Source of the DNA: Actinomycetes bacterium
GTDB lineage: Bacteria > Actinomycetota > Acidimicrobiia > Acidimicrobiales > JAMCPL01
Reading direction: 5' to 3'
NCBI GenBank assembly: GCA_021816935.1
Contig: JAKAWR010000003.1
Coordinates: forward strand, 191,702-255,701
Length of the DNA: 64,000 nt
Positions within the stretch are counted from its first letter, which is position 1. Every line of letters begins with the position of its first letter. A program made the translations under genes and the position numbers. The notes beneath the pieces are model-generated. The model was not told the DNA's origin. It worked only from the letters and a program-made list of their open reading frames with translations, and made no database searches. Positions 1 through 9,498 of the stretch are shown one piece after another.

Positions 1-284
1 CCAACGTAGGTGTTATTGCAAGGACCCCAGCCGTATACAAGTGGGTGCTCCAGAACCTGACCACCGACTTCATGAAGGATCGTTTCGCGGGCCTCTGTGA
101 GGGAAGCGTCGAGCGCCACGAGCTACCGAACCTCCTCAGTGTCAACTTCCTTCTCCATGAGGCACTCGGCGGGGGCGGGACCCTGTCGGTTCGTTTCGAC
201 GCGCAGGGAAAGACCTATGCCCAGTACTTGCTCGCAACGCCCGTTACCGTGGACCAGGGGCTGCTGGACCAGATCGGGGATTGA
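1..284 (+). CDS. AtuA-family protein, C-terminal part (partial gene)
   Basis: The reading frame is open from the first bases of the window to the stop at 284, so the gene starts upstream and only its last ~93 residues are seen. The end contains ELPNLLSVNFLLHEALGGGG followed by a DAQGK segment. This matches the C-terminal ferredoxin-like domain of AtuA-family (DUF1446) proteins, which occur in acyclic terpene and branched acyl-CoA catabolism. The internal GTG at 45 is not a credible start because coding signal continues 5' of it. It lies 40 bp before a phosphotransacetylase gene on the same strand, followed by an acyl-CoA dehydrogenase, consistent with an acyl-CoA/acetyl-CoA operon. The exact substrate cannot be read from the sequence. 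Confidence 0.7.
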   Translation, partial: NVGVIARTPAVYKWVLQNLTTDFMKDRFAGLCEGSVERHELPNLLSVNFLLHEALGGGGTLSVRFDAQGKTYAQYLLATPVTVDQGLLDQIGD

Positions 285-324
285 GGCCCCACGCAGCTGA
301 AGGGGTTGGCGCTATGAGGCGGGT

Positions 325-1257
325 GTGTCCGCCGGCCTGCTAGCCGATATCCGGCGACGAGCCTCCGAGCGGCGGGCGAGGATCGCCTTCCCGGAAGTGG
401 ACGATCCCCGGGTCATCGAGGCCGTTTCGATCCTGGCAAGCGAGGGCCTCTGCGAGCCGGTGCTTGTCGACGCCGAATGCCGGGCCGCCAACCTGGAACG
501 CCTGAGCCACGCCTACTACGAGCGGCGGGCAGCTCGCGGCACGACGCTCCCTGAGGCACGCGAGGCACTCAACGACCCCTCGCTCTTCGGTGCCGTGATG
601 GTACATGCGGGTTACGTGGACGGTTGCGTTGGAGGAGCGGCTACTACAACGGCGGCTACGGTGAGGGCGGCGCTGCTCGGGATCGGCCCGGCACCCGGAA
701 TATCGGTCGTGAGCAGCTTTTTCCTGATCGTGTTCCCCCGCTCGGATGTGGGAGAGAACGGAGCATTCCTTTTCGCCGACTGCGGGGTGCTTCCGGACCC
801 GGCGTCCGAACAGCTGGCGGACGTGGCCATCTCGACAGCCGCCAGCGCCCGCGCCATCCTCGGCTGCGAGCCGCGGGTGGCCATGGCCAGCTTCTCGACG
901 AAGGGCAGCGCCAACCACCCACGCGTCGAAAAGATCATCCGGGCTACCGGCCTCGTGGCCGAGCGCGAACCGGGCCTCTGCATCGACGGCGAGCTCCAGG
1001 TGGACGCCGCCGTGGTTCCCGAAGTGGCCGCCGTCAAGGCCCCGGGCAGCCCCGTCGAGGGCCGTGCCAATGTCCTGATCTTCCCCGACCTGGACTCCGG
1101 CAACATCGCTTACAAGATCGCGCAGCGACTAGGCGGCGCGCAGGCGTACGGACCCATTTTGCAGGGTCTGGCTAAGCCGATGAACGATCTCAGCCGCGGT
1201 TGTTCCGCTGAAGACATCGTCGAAGTTGCCTGCCTCACGGTCCTGCAAGTAGGTTGA
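325..1257 (+). CDS. pta: phosphate acetyltransferase (phosphotransacetylase)
   Basis: A 310-residue cytosolic enzyme of the PTA/PTB family, predicted to interconvert acetyl-CoA plus phosphate with acetyl phosphate plus CoA. It has the length of the compact single-domain enzymes, without the N-terminal regulatory domain of long Pta. Visible family features are [13 protein letters not shown] near the N-terminus, [15 protein letters not shown] around residue 110, [11 protein letters not shown] around 193, and a C-terminal [17 protein letters not shown]. The GTG start at 325 follows the purine-rich AAGGGG at about 299-304; an ATG at 314 is in another frame. It is followed directly by an acyl-CoA dehydrogenase, so acetyl-CoA from acyl chain oxidation may be its substrate. 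The family call is firm. Phosphate butyryltransferase activity is a less likely alternative. Confidence 0.85.
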   Translation: MSAGLLADIRRRASERRARIAFPEVDDPRVIEAVSILASEGLCEPVLVDAECRAANLERLSHAYYERRAARGTTLPEAREALNDPSLFGAVMVHAGYVDGCVGGAATTTAATVRAALLGIGPAPGISVVSSFFLIVFPRSDVGENGAFLFADCGVLPDPASEQLADVAISTAASARAILGCEPRVAMASFSTKGSANHPRVEKIIRATGLVAEREPGLCIDGELQVDAAVVPEVAAVKAPGSPVEGRANVLIFPDLDSGNIAYKIAQRLGGAQAYGPILQGLAKPMNDLSRGCSAEDIVEVACLTVLQVG

Positions 1258-1263
1258 TTGCCC

Positions 1264-2451
1264 ATGGACTTCGAAGAGACCTCCGAACACCAAATGCTCC
1301 GGGAGGCAGTGTCCTCTATAGCAGCAAAGTACGGCCATGCCTACTTTGTCGACCAAGCCCGCTCGGGCGGCAAGGTGGCCGAGTTATGGGGCGAGCTTGC
1401 AAAGGCAGGATATATCGGAGTGGGTATCCCCGAGCAGTGGGGCGGCGGGGGCATGGGCATATACGAGCTCTCGATAGTGTGCGAGGAGTTGGCAGCGCAG
1501 GGAACGCCCATCCTGCTGCTCGTCGTCTCGCCTGCCGTAAACGCTACCCTGATCGAGCGCTTCGGAACGGACGACCAGCGATCGCGCTGGCTCCCACGCT
1601 TTGCAGACGGCTCGATGAAGATGGCCTTCGCAATCACGGAACCGGACGCCGGGTCGAACTCTCACAACATATCGACTGCCGCCACGAAAGACGGCGACGT
1701 CTACCGCCTCAACGGTACGAAATACTACATTTCCGGTTGCGATGAAGCTGAAGCGGTCCTGGTGGTCGCGAGAACGGGCGCCGACGAGCAGACCGGGCGG
1801 GGCAAGCTGTCGCTATTCGTCGTCGACCTCGACGCCCCGGGCGTCACGTACACCCCGATCCCGGTGGAGATGACCGCTCCCGAGAAGCAGTTCACCGTCT
1901 TTTTCGACAATGTCGAGGTGCCAGCATCCAGGTTACTCGGGGCCGAGCACGAAGGGCTGCGGGAAGTTTTCTTCGGGCTGAACCCCGAACGAATCATGAC
2001 GTCCGCGATCGGCGTCGGCATTGGCAGGTACGCACTCTCCAGGGCCTCCGAATACGCTCGGAACCGCTCCGTGTGGGGCATGCCTATCGGTAGCCATCAG
2101 GCTGTTTCGCACCCGCTTGCCAAGGCCAAGATCGAGTTGGAGCAGGCGAAACTTATGCTGCAGAAGGCCGCTTGGGCCTACGACCGGGAGAAGAACGGTG
2201 CTGATGGCAGCAGGGGCAGCGGGGTGGACACCGGCGAAGCCGCGAACATGGCCAAGTACGCCGGGGCCGAGGCAGCGATCACCTGCCTTGATGCCGCCAT
2301 CCAAACTCACGGTGGCAACGGGATGGCCAGCGAGTACGGGCTTGCAACGCTCATGGGCAACGCTAGGCTGCTCCGCACGGCTCCGGTATCGAGAGAGATG
2401 ATCCTGAACTTCGTGGCCCAGCACTCTTTGGACTTGCCGAAGGGATACTGA
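1264..2451 (+). CDS. acyl-CoA dehydrogenase family protein
   Basis: A 395-residue FAD-dependent acyl-CoA dehydrogenase that oxidises an acyl-CoA to the 2-enoyl-CoA, passing electrons to ETF. The three-domain fold is recognisable: an N-terminal helical region with GYIGVGIPEQWGGGGMG, the middle beta domain with AFAITEPDAGSNSHNIST and the substrate loop NGTKYYISG, and the C-terminal helical domain with IQTHGGNGMASEYGL. TTG at 1258 directly follows the pta stop; the in-frame ATG two codons later (1264) is preferred. The short spacing suggests co-transcription with pta and the upstream AtuA-like gene. Substrate chain length cannot be judged. Confidence 0.88.
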   Translation: MDFEETSEHQMLREAVSSIAAKYGHAYFVDQARSGGKVAELWGELAKAGYIGVGIPEQWGGGGMGIYELSIVCEELAAQGTPILLLVVSPAVNATLIERFGTDDQRSRWLPRFADGSMKMAFAITEPDAGSNSHNISTAATKDGDVYRLNGTKYYISGCDEAEAVLVVARTGADEQTGRGKLSLFVVDLDAPGVTYTPIPVEMTAPEKQFTVFFDNVEVPASRLLGAEHEGLREVFFGLNPERIMTSAIGVGIGRYALSRASEYARNRSVWGMPIGSHQAVSHPLAKAKIELEQAKLMLQKAAWAYDREKNGADGSRGSGVDTGEAANMAKYAGAEAAITCLDAAIQTHGGNGMASEYGLATLMGNARLLRTAPVSREMILNFVAQHSLDLPKGY

Positions 2452-2478
2452 CCGACCAAGCCCGGGTAGGCTGCGAAT

Positions 2479-3570
2479 GTGCCCGGTGTAAACGAGCCAT
2501 GGTTCCCCTACCCTCACGGGCAAGTGGCGAGACACTCGCATCCCGCAAGACGCGAAGGTAGAGCATCGAGAAGCACCGGGCAGCAGTCTCACGAACGGTG
2601 GGCGCCGCGGCCTGCGCTGGTGGTCGCCGCGGTAATAGTGCTCGCTGCCGCAGCGGGCCTAGCCATCTGGAAGCTTGCCAGCAGTCCCGGCTCTTCACAG
2701 GCAGGCCCCAGGCGCGCCATCCCCTCCGCTTCTGCCCTGCCGCCAGGGAAAAGCCACGGTGGCCGGGCGCTAGGAGACGGAACTCGCACCACAGCTAAGA
2801 CCAACCCCCCGGCGCCACTGCGACCGGGCCACACCGTACGGATTCTCCTCGCCGGAGATTCCCTCGCTCGCACCCTGGGAGCCGGCCTTGAAGATGCCGG
2901 CGGCCCCTACGGAGCCAAGATCACCACCGTTTCCGTGCCGGGATGCGGCCTGACCGGGCCGGGAACGTACTTCTGGGGCGGAATGGTGACGGCGTCGCCG
3001 CCATCATGTGCCGGGCTTTTCGCCAACTTCAGGGTAGCGGTAAGGCAGTTCCACCCGGACGTTACGGTCCTGCTCGCCGCTAAGCGACCGGTTGCCAACG
3101 TGTTATGGCACGGCCGGTGGACCGACCTCGTGGACCAACCGCAGTACCGGTCCACAGTATCGGCGGGAGTGGAGCAGGCGATTGCCGCCCTTTCGATCGA
3201 TCACACCCCCGTCGTGGTCCTCACCGTGCCCTATTTCGCCTACGCCACCGCTCCGTACCAGGCTCCGGGCACCAAAGCCTGCTCTCCCGCCTGCAACCAA
3301 CACTTCCCCGAGGACGCTTCGGCCCGGGTCAGCCGGTACAATCAACTGCTGCGCCAAGTGGCAGCGCAGCATCACGCCCCGATAGTGGACTTGTTCGCCC
3401 GCGTCGACCCCGGGGGCCGGTATGCAGCCTCGATCGACGGTAACGAGATACGCGACCCCGGTGGGGTAAACTTCGACGTTCCGGCAGCCGGAGAGTGGCT
3501 GGCTGGCTGGCTGCTGCCAAAGCTAGTGCACCGTCTCATAAGTAACCATGCGATCCCACCAGCCAGATAA
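2479..3570 (+). CDS. membrane-anchored SGNH-hydrolase-like protein with altered catalytic block V
   Basis: A 363-residue protein with a charged cytosolic N-terminus, one transmembrane helix at about residues 46-66 and a large extracytoplasmic domain. The start of that domain is ILLAGDSLART (Ser128 in the GDS block I). This is the SGNH fold common on actinobacterial acyltransferases and cell-surface esterases. The expected terminal block (usually DGVHFT) reads PGGVNFD at 327-333, so both the Asp and the His of the catalytic pair appear replaced (Gly328, Asn331). It may therefore be non-catalytic or use other residues. The last 14 residues and stop codon are supplied by an inserted MITE-like element that begins at 3527; without it the frame would end a few codons after the conserved WLLPKLV. 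Start GTG 2479. Confidence 0.75.
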   Translation: MPGVNEPWFPYPHGQVARHSHPARREGRASRSTGQQSHERWAPRPALVVAAVIVLAAAAGLAIWKLASSPGSSQAGPRRAIPSASALPPGKSHGGRALGDGTRTTAKTNPPAPLRPGHTVRILLAGDSLARTLGAGLEDAGGPYGAKITTVSVPGCGLTGPGTYFWGGMVTASPPSCAGLFANFRVAVRQFHPDVTVLLAAKRPVANVLWHGRWTDLVDQPQYRSTVSAGVEQAIAALSIDHTPVVVLTVPYFAYATAPYQAPGTKACSPACNQHFPEDASARVSRYNQLLRQVAAQHHAPIVDLFARVDPGGRYAASIDGNEIRDPGGVNFDVPAAGEWLAGWLLPKLVHRLISNHAIPPAR

Positions 3571-3731
3571 CGCCGCTGGCTGCGTCCTCGTCCTCGACGT
3601 ACTCCCCGGTACGCGCATACAATGTGCTTCGCCATGCCTGTCCCACAACAGTCCACCGGACTGTTACGCATCCTTGCCAGGCGGCACCCCTGACTTGCCG
3701 ATTATCATCACGCTACTTATAAGACGGTGCA
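3527..3731. mobile_element. MITE-like element, copy 1 (inserted in SGNH gene 3' end)
   Basis: Terminal inverted repeats TGCACCGTCTCATAAGTA (3527-3544) and its complement at 3714-3731 (17 of 18 match) bound a ~205-bp segment with no convincing gene. The flanks are CTAG on both sides (3523-3526 and 3732-3735), consistent with a 4-bp target duplication. The interior aligns with the reverse complement of the element at 33563-33722, including conserved blocks beginning CTGGCTG(C/T)GTCCTCGTCC and CC(C)CTGAC(T)TGCC and a small GTAC-N6-GTAC hairpin. That copy is about 45 bp shorter in the middle. Non-autonomous: no transposase is encoded. An IS5-like source is a guess from the target-site preference only. 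Confidence 0.7.
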
Positions 3732-3757
3732 CTAGTCTGCTGAGACGGCGGTCGTTC

Positions 3758-5044
3758 TCAGGGTATGATGCGCTCGACCCGGGCGCCACCCAGCGCCACA
3801 AGCTTACCTTCTAAGTCCTCGTAGCCGCGATCGATATGTTCCACCCCGGATACCACGGTTTCGCCGTCTGCGGCCAATCCCGCCAGGACCAGGGCAGCGC
3901 CGCCCCGGAGATCGGGCGCTGCAACATGCGCGGAGCGCAGGCGATCGACACCCCGCACTACGGCATGGTAACCCTCGTTGCTGATGTCGGCACCGAGCTT
4001 CCTCAATTCGTCCATGTACCTGAACCGCCCGGGAAAAAGGTTCTCGCTGACAATCCCTACGCCGTTTGCGCGCGAAAGGATCGCCACGATCAGCGGGGCG
4101 TAATCCGTGGCCACCCCTGGATAGGGAAGCGTAGCTACGTCTACGCTGCTCGGTCTCGAGCGCGAAACGGCCCGTAGCCCACCTTCTCCCCGCTCGATCT
4201 GGACCCCCATCGCCGCCAGCTTGCGCAGGAACATCTCCATGTGCTCGGCACGTGCGTCCACCACAGTCACGTCTCCCCCGCAGATGGCCGTGGCAGCGAG
4301 GAACGTAGCGGCCACAATCCTGTCAGGTATCACCCTGTGGCGAGCCGGTTCGAGCTTCTCTACTCCATCCACCACGATGCGGGACGTCCCCGCGCCGCTA
4401 ATCTGAGCCCCCATGCTGATCAGCATATTCACCAGATCAACCACCTCTGGCTCCCGAGCTGCATTCTCGATAACCGTTCTGCCCCTGGCAAGCACTGACG
4501 CCATCAGGATGTTGTCCGTCGCCGTGTGGCTCGGGTAGGCCAGCGACACGCGGGTCCCATCGAGCCTCGCCTGCGTTACTCTCCCTTCCACGTAGCCGTC
4601 CGCCATGCTGAACGCAACCCCCAAGTTCGACAGTGCCTCGATGTGAATGTCGATCGGTCTCTCGCCGAAATCATCGCCTCCGGGCATTGGCACCCGCGCG
4701 TAACCGCACCGGCCGAGAAGGGGGCCGAGCACCACTACAGAAGCCCTCATCTTCTCCACAAGATCGTACGGCGGCTCCGGCCTCAAGTCCCCGGTCACGT
4801 CTATCACCAGATCACTTCCGCCGGCTGCCCGTTCGACCCGCGCTCCCATCTGTTCGAGAAGCTCGGCCATGATGTCCACGTCCGTGATGCGGGGAACCCC
4901 CTCCAGTACGTGACGACCCTCGGCCAGCAGGCAGGCGGCCATGAGCTTCAGTGCCGAGTTCTTGGCCCCTCCGGCGACAACCCGACCGGCAAGGGGCCCG
5001 ACCGGCCTCACCACCAACACGGACGAAACGTTCGCGTCCATCAT
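3758..5044 (-). CDS. murA: UDP-N-acetylglucosamine 1-carboxyvinyltransferase, Asp-loop type
   Basis: A 428-residue cytosolic enzyme that transfers enolpyruvate from PEP to UDP-GlcNAc, the first committed step of peptidoglycan precursor synthesis. The two-domain EPSP-synthase fold is evident: GGAKNSALKLMAA near residue 25, the mobile loop ARVPMPGGDDFGERPIDIHI at 116-135, and YPGVATDYAPL with NLFPGRFRYMDELRKLGADI in the C-terminal half. The loop residue that is Cys115 in E. coli is Asp124 here (GAT at 4673-4675), the variant found in M. tuberculosis and linked to intrinsic fosfomycin resistance. A strong ribosome site (GGAGGAG) precedes the ATG. It lies downstream of glpX on the same strand, with the MITE at its 3' side. 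Confidence 0.95.
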   Translation of the reverse strand: MMDANVSSVLVVRPVGPLAGRVVAGGAKNSALKLMAACLLAEGRHVLEGVPRITDVDIMAELLEQMGARVERAAGGSDLVIDVTGDLRPEPPYDLVEKMRASVVVLGPLLGRCGYARVPMPGGDDFGERPIDIHIEALSNLGVAFSMADGYVEGRVTQARLDGTRVSLAYPSHTATDNILMASVLARGRTVIENAAREPEVVDLVNMLISMGAQISGAGTSRIVVDGVEKLEPARHRVIPDRIVAATFLAATAICGGDVTVVDARAEHMEMFLRKLAAMGVQIERGEGGLRAVSRSRPSSVDVATLPYPGVATDYAPLIVAILSRANGVGIVSENLFPGRFRYMDELRKLGADISNEGYHAVVRGVDRLRSAHVAAPDLRGGAALVLAGLAADGETVVSGVEHIDRGYEDLEGKLVALGGARVERIIP

Positions 5045-5256
5045 CTCCTCCTGAGCCCCTTGCGCTCGCCCATGGGAACAGCGTGGTCTCCCGAAACGGC
5101 GTGGCCCCTCGAAGCAGCCACGCGAACCCCCAGGACGGCTCCGGTAATAGCGCCCCGCACTCCCTCAGCGGACCGGGACCTCCGGCACGCCACCTCTAAC
5201 CGGACCTCCCGCCCTACGCCGATCCTGGCAATCCCCCCGCTCCAGATCCGCCGCAC
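5041..5256 (-). CDS. possible small Arg-rich protein between glpX and murA
   Basis: A 71-codon frame with GTG start fills the 219-bp gap between glpX and murA, and its TGA overlaps the murA ATG (ATGA). The overlap suggests translational coupling, but the predicted peptide is very Arg-rich, has no recognisable motif, and no ribosome site precedes its GTG. It may be real or chance open frame in GC-rich DNA. Confidence 0.22.
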   Translation of the reverse strand: MRRIWSGGIARIGVGREVRLEVACRRSRSAEGVRGAITGAVLGVRVAASRGHAVSGDHAVPMGERKGLRRR

Positions 5257-5263
5257 GTCACGC

Positions 5264-6259
5264 TCAGTCGAAGGAGACCTCGGAGAACTCCCTGAGCTTG
5301 CCTAGCCGGTGATGCGCCTTGACAAGTCTCACGGTCCCCGATTTCGAACGCATGACCAACGATTCCGTCGTGGCTCCTGACTCCGTATAACGAACGCCCT
5401 GCAACAGTTCGCCATCCGTTACACCGGTTGCAGCGAAGAAGCAGTTTTCACCCCGGACGAGATCCTCATTCGTCAGCGTCTTGTCGAGGTCGTAACCTGC
5501 ATCCAACGCAGCCGTACGCTCCTCCTCGCTACGGGGCCACAGCTTGCCCTGCAGTTCACCACCCATACACTTGAGGGCGACCGCGGCAATAACTCCTTCG
5601 GGCGTTCCACCGATGCCGAAAAGAACATCGACACCGGAATCCGGCCAAGCCGTGGCAATCGCCGCCGCAACGTCGCCATCGGTGATCAGCTTGATCCTGG
5701 CCCCCGCCTCGCGAACCTCCGCTATCAGATCCCTATGGCGATCCCTGTCGAGGATGACGGCTGTAACGTCCCTTATCGCCTTACCTGTCGCCACCGCAAC
5801 CGCCTTCAGGTTCTCGGTGGGCGTCGCATTGATGTCTATGTATCCGGACGCCTTCGGCCCGACAGCGATTTTCTCCATGTAGAAGCAGGGCCCCGGGTTG
5901 AACAGCGTATTTCGCTCAGACACCGCGATCACCGCAAGCGCCCCGCCGCGCCCGAGAGACGTGAGTGTCGTCCCATCGATCGGATCAACCGCCACATCGG
6001 TGCCCGGGGTCTCGCCGTTGCCCACGGCCTCACCGTTGTAGAGCATCGGGGCGTTGTCCTTCTCCCCTTCTCCTATAACGACCACGCCATCCATGGAGAT
6101 GGTACGCAATACCACCCTCATCGCATTGACGGCTGCACCATCGGCGCCTTCCTTGTCCCCCCTTCCCATCCAGCGGCCCGCGGCCATCGCTGCAGCCTCC
6201 GTCACTCTCGCTAGATCGAGTGCAAGGTTGCGATCAGGTGCTTTCTGTGTAGAGACCAT
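5264..6259 (-). CDS. glpX: class II fructose-1,6-bisphosphatase
   Basis: A 331-residue cytosolic phosphatase converting fructose 1,6-bisphosphate to fructose 6-phosphate in gluconeogenesis; this is the usual actinobacterial FBPase. Metal and phosphate motifs of the lithium-sensitive phosphatase fold are clear: [11 protein letters not shown] around residue 62 and [16 protein letters not shown] around 91. The [10 protein letters not shown] and [14 protein letters not shown] segments typical of GlpX follow. The ATG at 6259 ([16 protein letters not shown]) was chosen because residues encoded upstream are non-conserved and the length then matches the family (about 330). It sits in a minus-strand run with an enoyl-CoA hydratase 91 bp upstream and murA downstream. 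Confidence 0.95.
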   Translation of the reverse strand: MVSTQKAPDRNLALDLARVTEAAAMAAGRWMGRGDKEGADGAAVNAMRVVLRTISMDGVVVIGEGEKDNAPMLYNGEAVGNGETPGTDVAVDPIDGTTLTSLGRGGALAVIAVSERNTLFNPGPCFYMEKIAVGPKASGYIDINATPTENLKAVAVATGKAIRDVTAVILDRDRHRDLIAEVREAGARIKLITDGDVAAAIATAWPDSGVDVLFGIGGTPEGVIAAVALKCMGGELQGKLWPRSEEERTAALDAGYDLDKTLTNEDLVRGENCFFAATGVTDGELLQGVRYTESGATTESLVMRSKSGTVRLVKAHHRLGKLREFSEVSFD

Positions 6260-6350
6260 CAACGTCAATCGTACCCTCTCCGGGCAGGCGGTGCCGGGCT
6301 GTCCTGAATCAGTCCTGCCGGGGTCTGGCTCGTCCCGGGACCGGCCGGTA

Positions 6351-7244
<894 letters not shown>

Positions 7245-7390
7245 CTCAACAGGTTAACGTCCCGCCCTACGCGACCTCTGCCAACAAGTCGCGCAGTGCG
7301 CAGGCCAGGTGGTAAGACTCCTTCTCTACCGAGTCGCGCGCCCCCGGGCTGGCTCGAGAGCGGCCGGGAAGCCTTGCGCATGAATGGTTG

Positions 7391-7425
7391 CACTTCGCCC
7401 GGTATCCCTATCCGCTGAGGCTCTC
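7391..7425 (+). repeat. dispersed short repeat, copy A
   Basis: The stretch CACTTCGCCCGGTATCCCTA followed by TCCGCTGAGGCTCTC belongs to a dispersed family with related copies at 32636-32660, 33415-33438 (inverted), 33539-33562 and 58557-58580. Here it abuts the stop codon of the minus-strand gene ending at 7424, and its GCTGAG-GCT-CTCAGC end can form a small hairpin. It may act as a 3' processing or termination site. Confidence 0.5.
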
Positions 7426-8122
7426 AGCAGCTGTTCGAGCTGGAGGCACAGAGCTCGCTTACGTGAAACCGGACGTTCCGGAAGGACACTATCCGACCGA
7501 CGTCGAGCTGGATGACCGCGTGTCGCAAGAGGGGTACTTGCCGGGGATTATAACGGATCTCCCGGCCATTCAAGAAGGCTGTCACCTTTCCCTTGGCCGG
7601 CCCGACCTGATCCGGACCGAGTGGCTGGCGCCAGATGTCGAAGAACTGGCCGAGGACAAAGACCGCCTTCGCCGGTGCCTCCACATGGATCACGTCATCT
7701 GCCGTGTGAACGTGCAGCCAGTATAGGCAGTCGCTCGGCCCTACATCATAGAAAAGCCCGGACGGGAAGTGCTCGGCAAGCCTCGGGGGTGTGATCCCAA
7801 TGCCTGCCGGGAGGCGCCGCTGATCACCGTTCACGTAGATCGCCAGATGAACGTGAATGTGATATGCAACCACCTGGTCCGCATCCCGGCGGCAAGTTAT
7901 CCCGTCGACAGGACGCCCTGAGGCCATGGTATCGGCGGAGGCAAGCGGCGGAGCATCGATCAGAGCCACTCCCTCGGGACCAGGAGGTCCGCTCCCGGAC
8001 GCTCCGGGGACAGCACCGCCGGCACCATTGAACGCCACCCCGAAACCGAGACCAAGGCCAAGCGCTGCCAGCAGCACGGCCAGGGGCAGTGCATGGGTCA
8101 CCACTTTGGAGGATGCCTTCAT
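7424..8122 (-). CDS. secreted/anchored protein with HxHxHL and YWLHVHT histidine motifs
   Basis: A 232-residue protein of unrecognised name. The N-terminus has a Lys followed by a long hydrophobic stretch (about residues 11-31), a signal peptide or anchor. A Gly/Pro-rich linker leads to a domain with HIHVHLAIYVNG, PAGIGI, CLYWLHVHTADDVIHVEAP and FVLGQFFDIWRQPLG. The clustered His residues suggest metal binding outside the membrane, but no activity can be assigned. I recall similar unnamed proteins in actinobacteria. It lies 13 bp downstream of the next gene on the minus strand and is probably the last gene of the YbjQ-domain operon. Confidence 0.6.
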   Translation of the reverse strand: MKASSKVVTHALPLAVLLAALGLGLGFGVAFNGAGGAVPGASGSGPPGPEGVALIDAPPLASADTMASGRPVDGITCRRDADQVVAYHIHVHLAIYVNGDQRRLPAGIGITPPRLAEHFPSGLFYDVGPSDCLYWLHVHTADDVIHVEAPAKAVFVLGQFFDIWRQPLGPDQVGPAKGKVTAFLNGREIRYNPRQVPLLRHAVIQLDVGRIVSFRNVRFHVSELCASSSNSC

Positions 8123-8135
8123 GACTGCCAGAACC

Positions 8136-8534
8136 TCAACTGATCAACCTGAAAAGTGCAGCTCGAGCCGCTTCCGATCTTGCCGCCTCGCCGGAAAGCC
8201 TCTCCGCGAGCCGCCTGATCCACTCATCCGCCTCCAGCTCGCTATGGCTGATCTCGATACCGCCCACCACCTTGGCAACGACAGCCTGCATACGGCTGTG
8301 CTCGATTCTGATGGAGAAGTGATCTCCCCCCAGATGGACATCGACGGACGACACTTTGCCCTTCCCGAGCATTCCGGAACGTTTGACCTCCACGGCACCA
8401 GGCCACGCATCCGACAAGTTCTCCGCGAGGAACCGCAGCAGGAGCTGGACGTCCTTCGCCTGATCCGCCAGCACGCGGGCAAGGGCCTCGACCTCGTAGC
8501 CCGGAATCTCCCCTGGTTCGTCAATCGACGTCAT
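8136..8534 (-). CDS. conserved small protein of unknown function, YbjQ-cluster associated
   Basis: A 132-residue soluble protein, helical at both ends (residues 12-40 and 98-130) with a beta-rich middle (KVSSVDVHLGGDHFSIRIEH). No known domain is recognised. It is separated by 91 bp from the last YbjQ-domain gene upstream and by 13 bp from the His-motif secreted protein downstream, all on the minus strand. Co-transcription with the YbjQ trio is likely. Coding character is good (clean third-position GC, no competing frame with conserved content). Confidence 0.55.
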   Translation of the reverse strand: MTSIDEPGEIPGYEVEALARVLADQAKDVQLLLRFLAENLSDAWPGAVEVKRSGMLGKGKVSSVDVHLGGDHFSIRIEHSRMQAVVAKVVGGIEISHSELEADEWIRRLAERLSGEAARSEAARAALFRLIS

Positions 8535-8625
8535 CCCACACCGGACTGCCGGGACAGCGGCAGCGTAACACCCGAAACCACGACGATTCGCCCCGTGCTG
8601 GTTCCGAGCAACCCGGGGGTCCCCG

Positions 8626-9498
8626 TCACTGGTGCTCCCTCACGATCGAAGACGGCGACGTACGCACGACGGTGTCCTCCAGTGGTACCACGAGGCGCGG
8701 AAGGAGCTTGCGATGCTCGCTGCTCACCTGGCGGATGGCGGTGCCCAGCACGAAGAACTCCGTAATAGACGCCGACCCCCAGTTGTGGGCCGCCTCGACC
8801 ATTTCAACTCCAACCACGCCATCTGCGCCGAGCGCGATCACCTCCGACTGCATACGTTCCATGGCAAGCTCTCTCGCCGTGTACAGGGCCTTGGTGAACG
8901 TCTCGAGCTCCATGTTCTTCGTGTTGGCAACGGTGTTGACGAACGACTGCGCCCTCGCGTAAATCACGCACGAGCCGATCACCACGTCGACGGGCATGTA
9001 GCCCGCCTGTACGAGCAGGTAGAAATCCTGGCCGGAGAGGTGACTCATGAACGGCAACCGGGCGTGGTCTGCAAGACTCCTGGCGGCAGCGCTGTCCGGT
9101 CCGATGGCAGTCCCGATCGCCAGGAAGCGCCTGGTCGCACCGGTCTCACCGAACGAATCCGAGGTGATCCTCACCCCTACCACGCCAACCCCACCCGATG
9201 CCGAACAGTGCTCACCGAGGCGTCGCAGCGCCAAGCGCCTGCCATCCCGCATCGCCGCCGAAGTAGCCTCAAACTCGCCCCCCCATGCACCTCCCAGACC
9301 GGCCATACGAGAAGCCCCGGCGGGACCCGGCACCATCATGCCGTATCCCGGCCCGACATACGAACTGCCTGTATGGTAGACGCAGGACCCAATCACGAAT
9401 GCACGCGCCCCGAAGCCCGCGCTCTCGACAAGCAGCGACTCGTCGACGCTCAGATCGGACGAGAAGAAACCGGTGCCCGCCGGCGGCTGCCTGCTCAC
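8626..9498 (-). CDS. double YbjQ/UPF0145-domain protein, third of three
   Basis: A 290-residue cytosolic protein with two tandem YbjQ-like (heavy-metal-binding, PF01906-type) domains. The first begins FFSSDLSVDESLLVESAGF (about 11-29). The second begins FMSHLSGQDFYLLVQAGYMP near residue 150 and carries ALYTARELAMERMQSEVIAL and ADGVVGVEMV. Each repeat ends in a beta strand with the pattern (F)xxxGTAI. Family members with one domain form oligomeric rings; biochemical function is unknown, and metal binding is only a label. The start ATG overlaps the stop of the upstream paralogue by 4 bp, so the two are translationally coupled. Confidence 0.75.
   Translation of the reverse strand: MSRQPPAGTGFFSSDLSVDESLLVESAGFGARAFVIGSCVYHTGSSYVGPGYGMMVPGPAGASRMAGLGGAWGGEFEATSAAMRDGRRLALRRLGEHCSASGGVGVVGVRITSDSFGETGATRRFLAIGTAIGPDSAAARSLADHARLPFMSHLSGQDFYLLVQAGYMPVDVVIGSCVIYARAQSFVNTVANTKNMELETFTKALYTARELAMERMQSEVIALGADGVVGVEMVEAAHNWGSASITEFFVLGTAIRQVSSEHRKLLPRLVVPLEDTVVRTSPSSIVREHQ

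Noticed and set aside
4526..5305. Plus-strand 259-codon frame over murA
   Set aside because: Antisense to a fully conserved murA; Arg/His-rich shadow.
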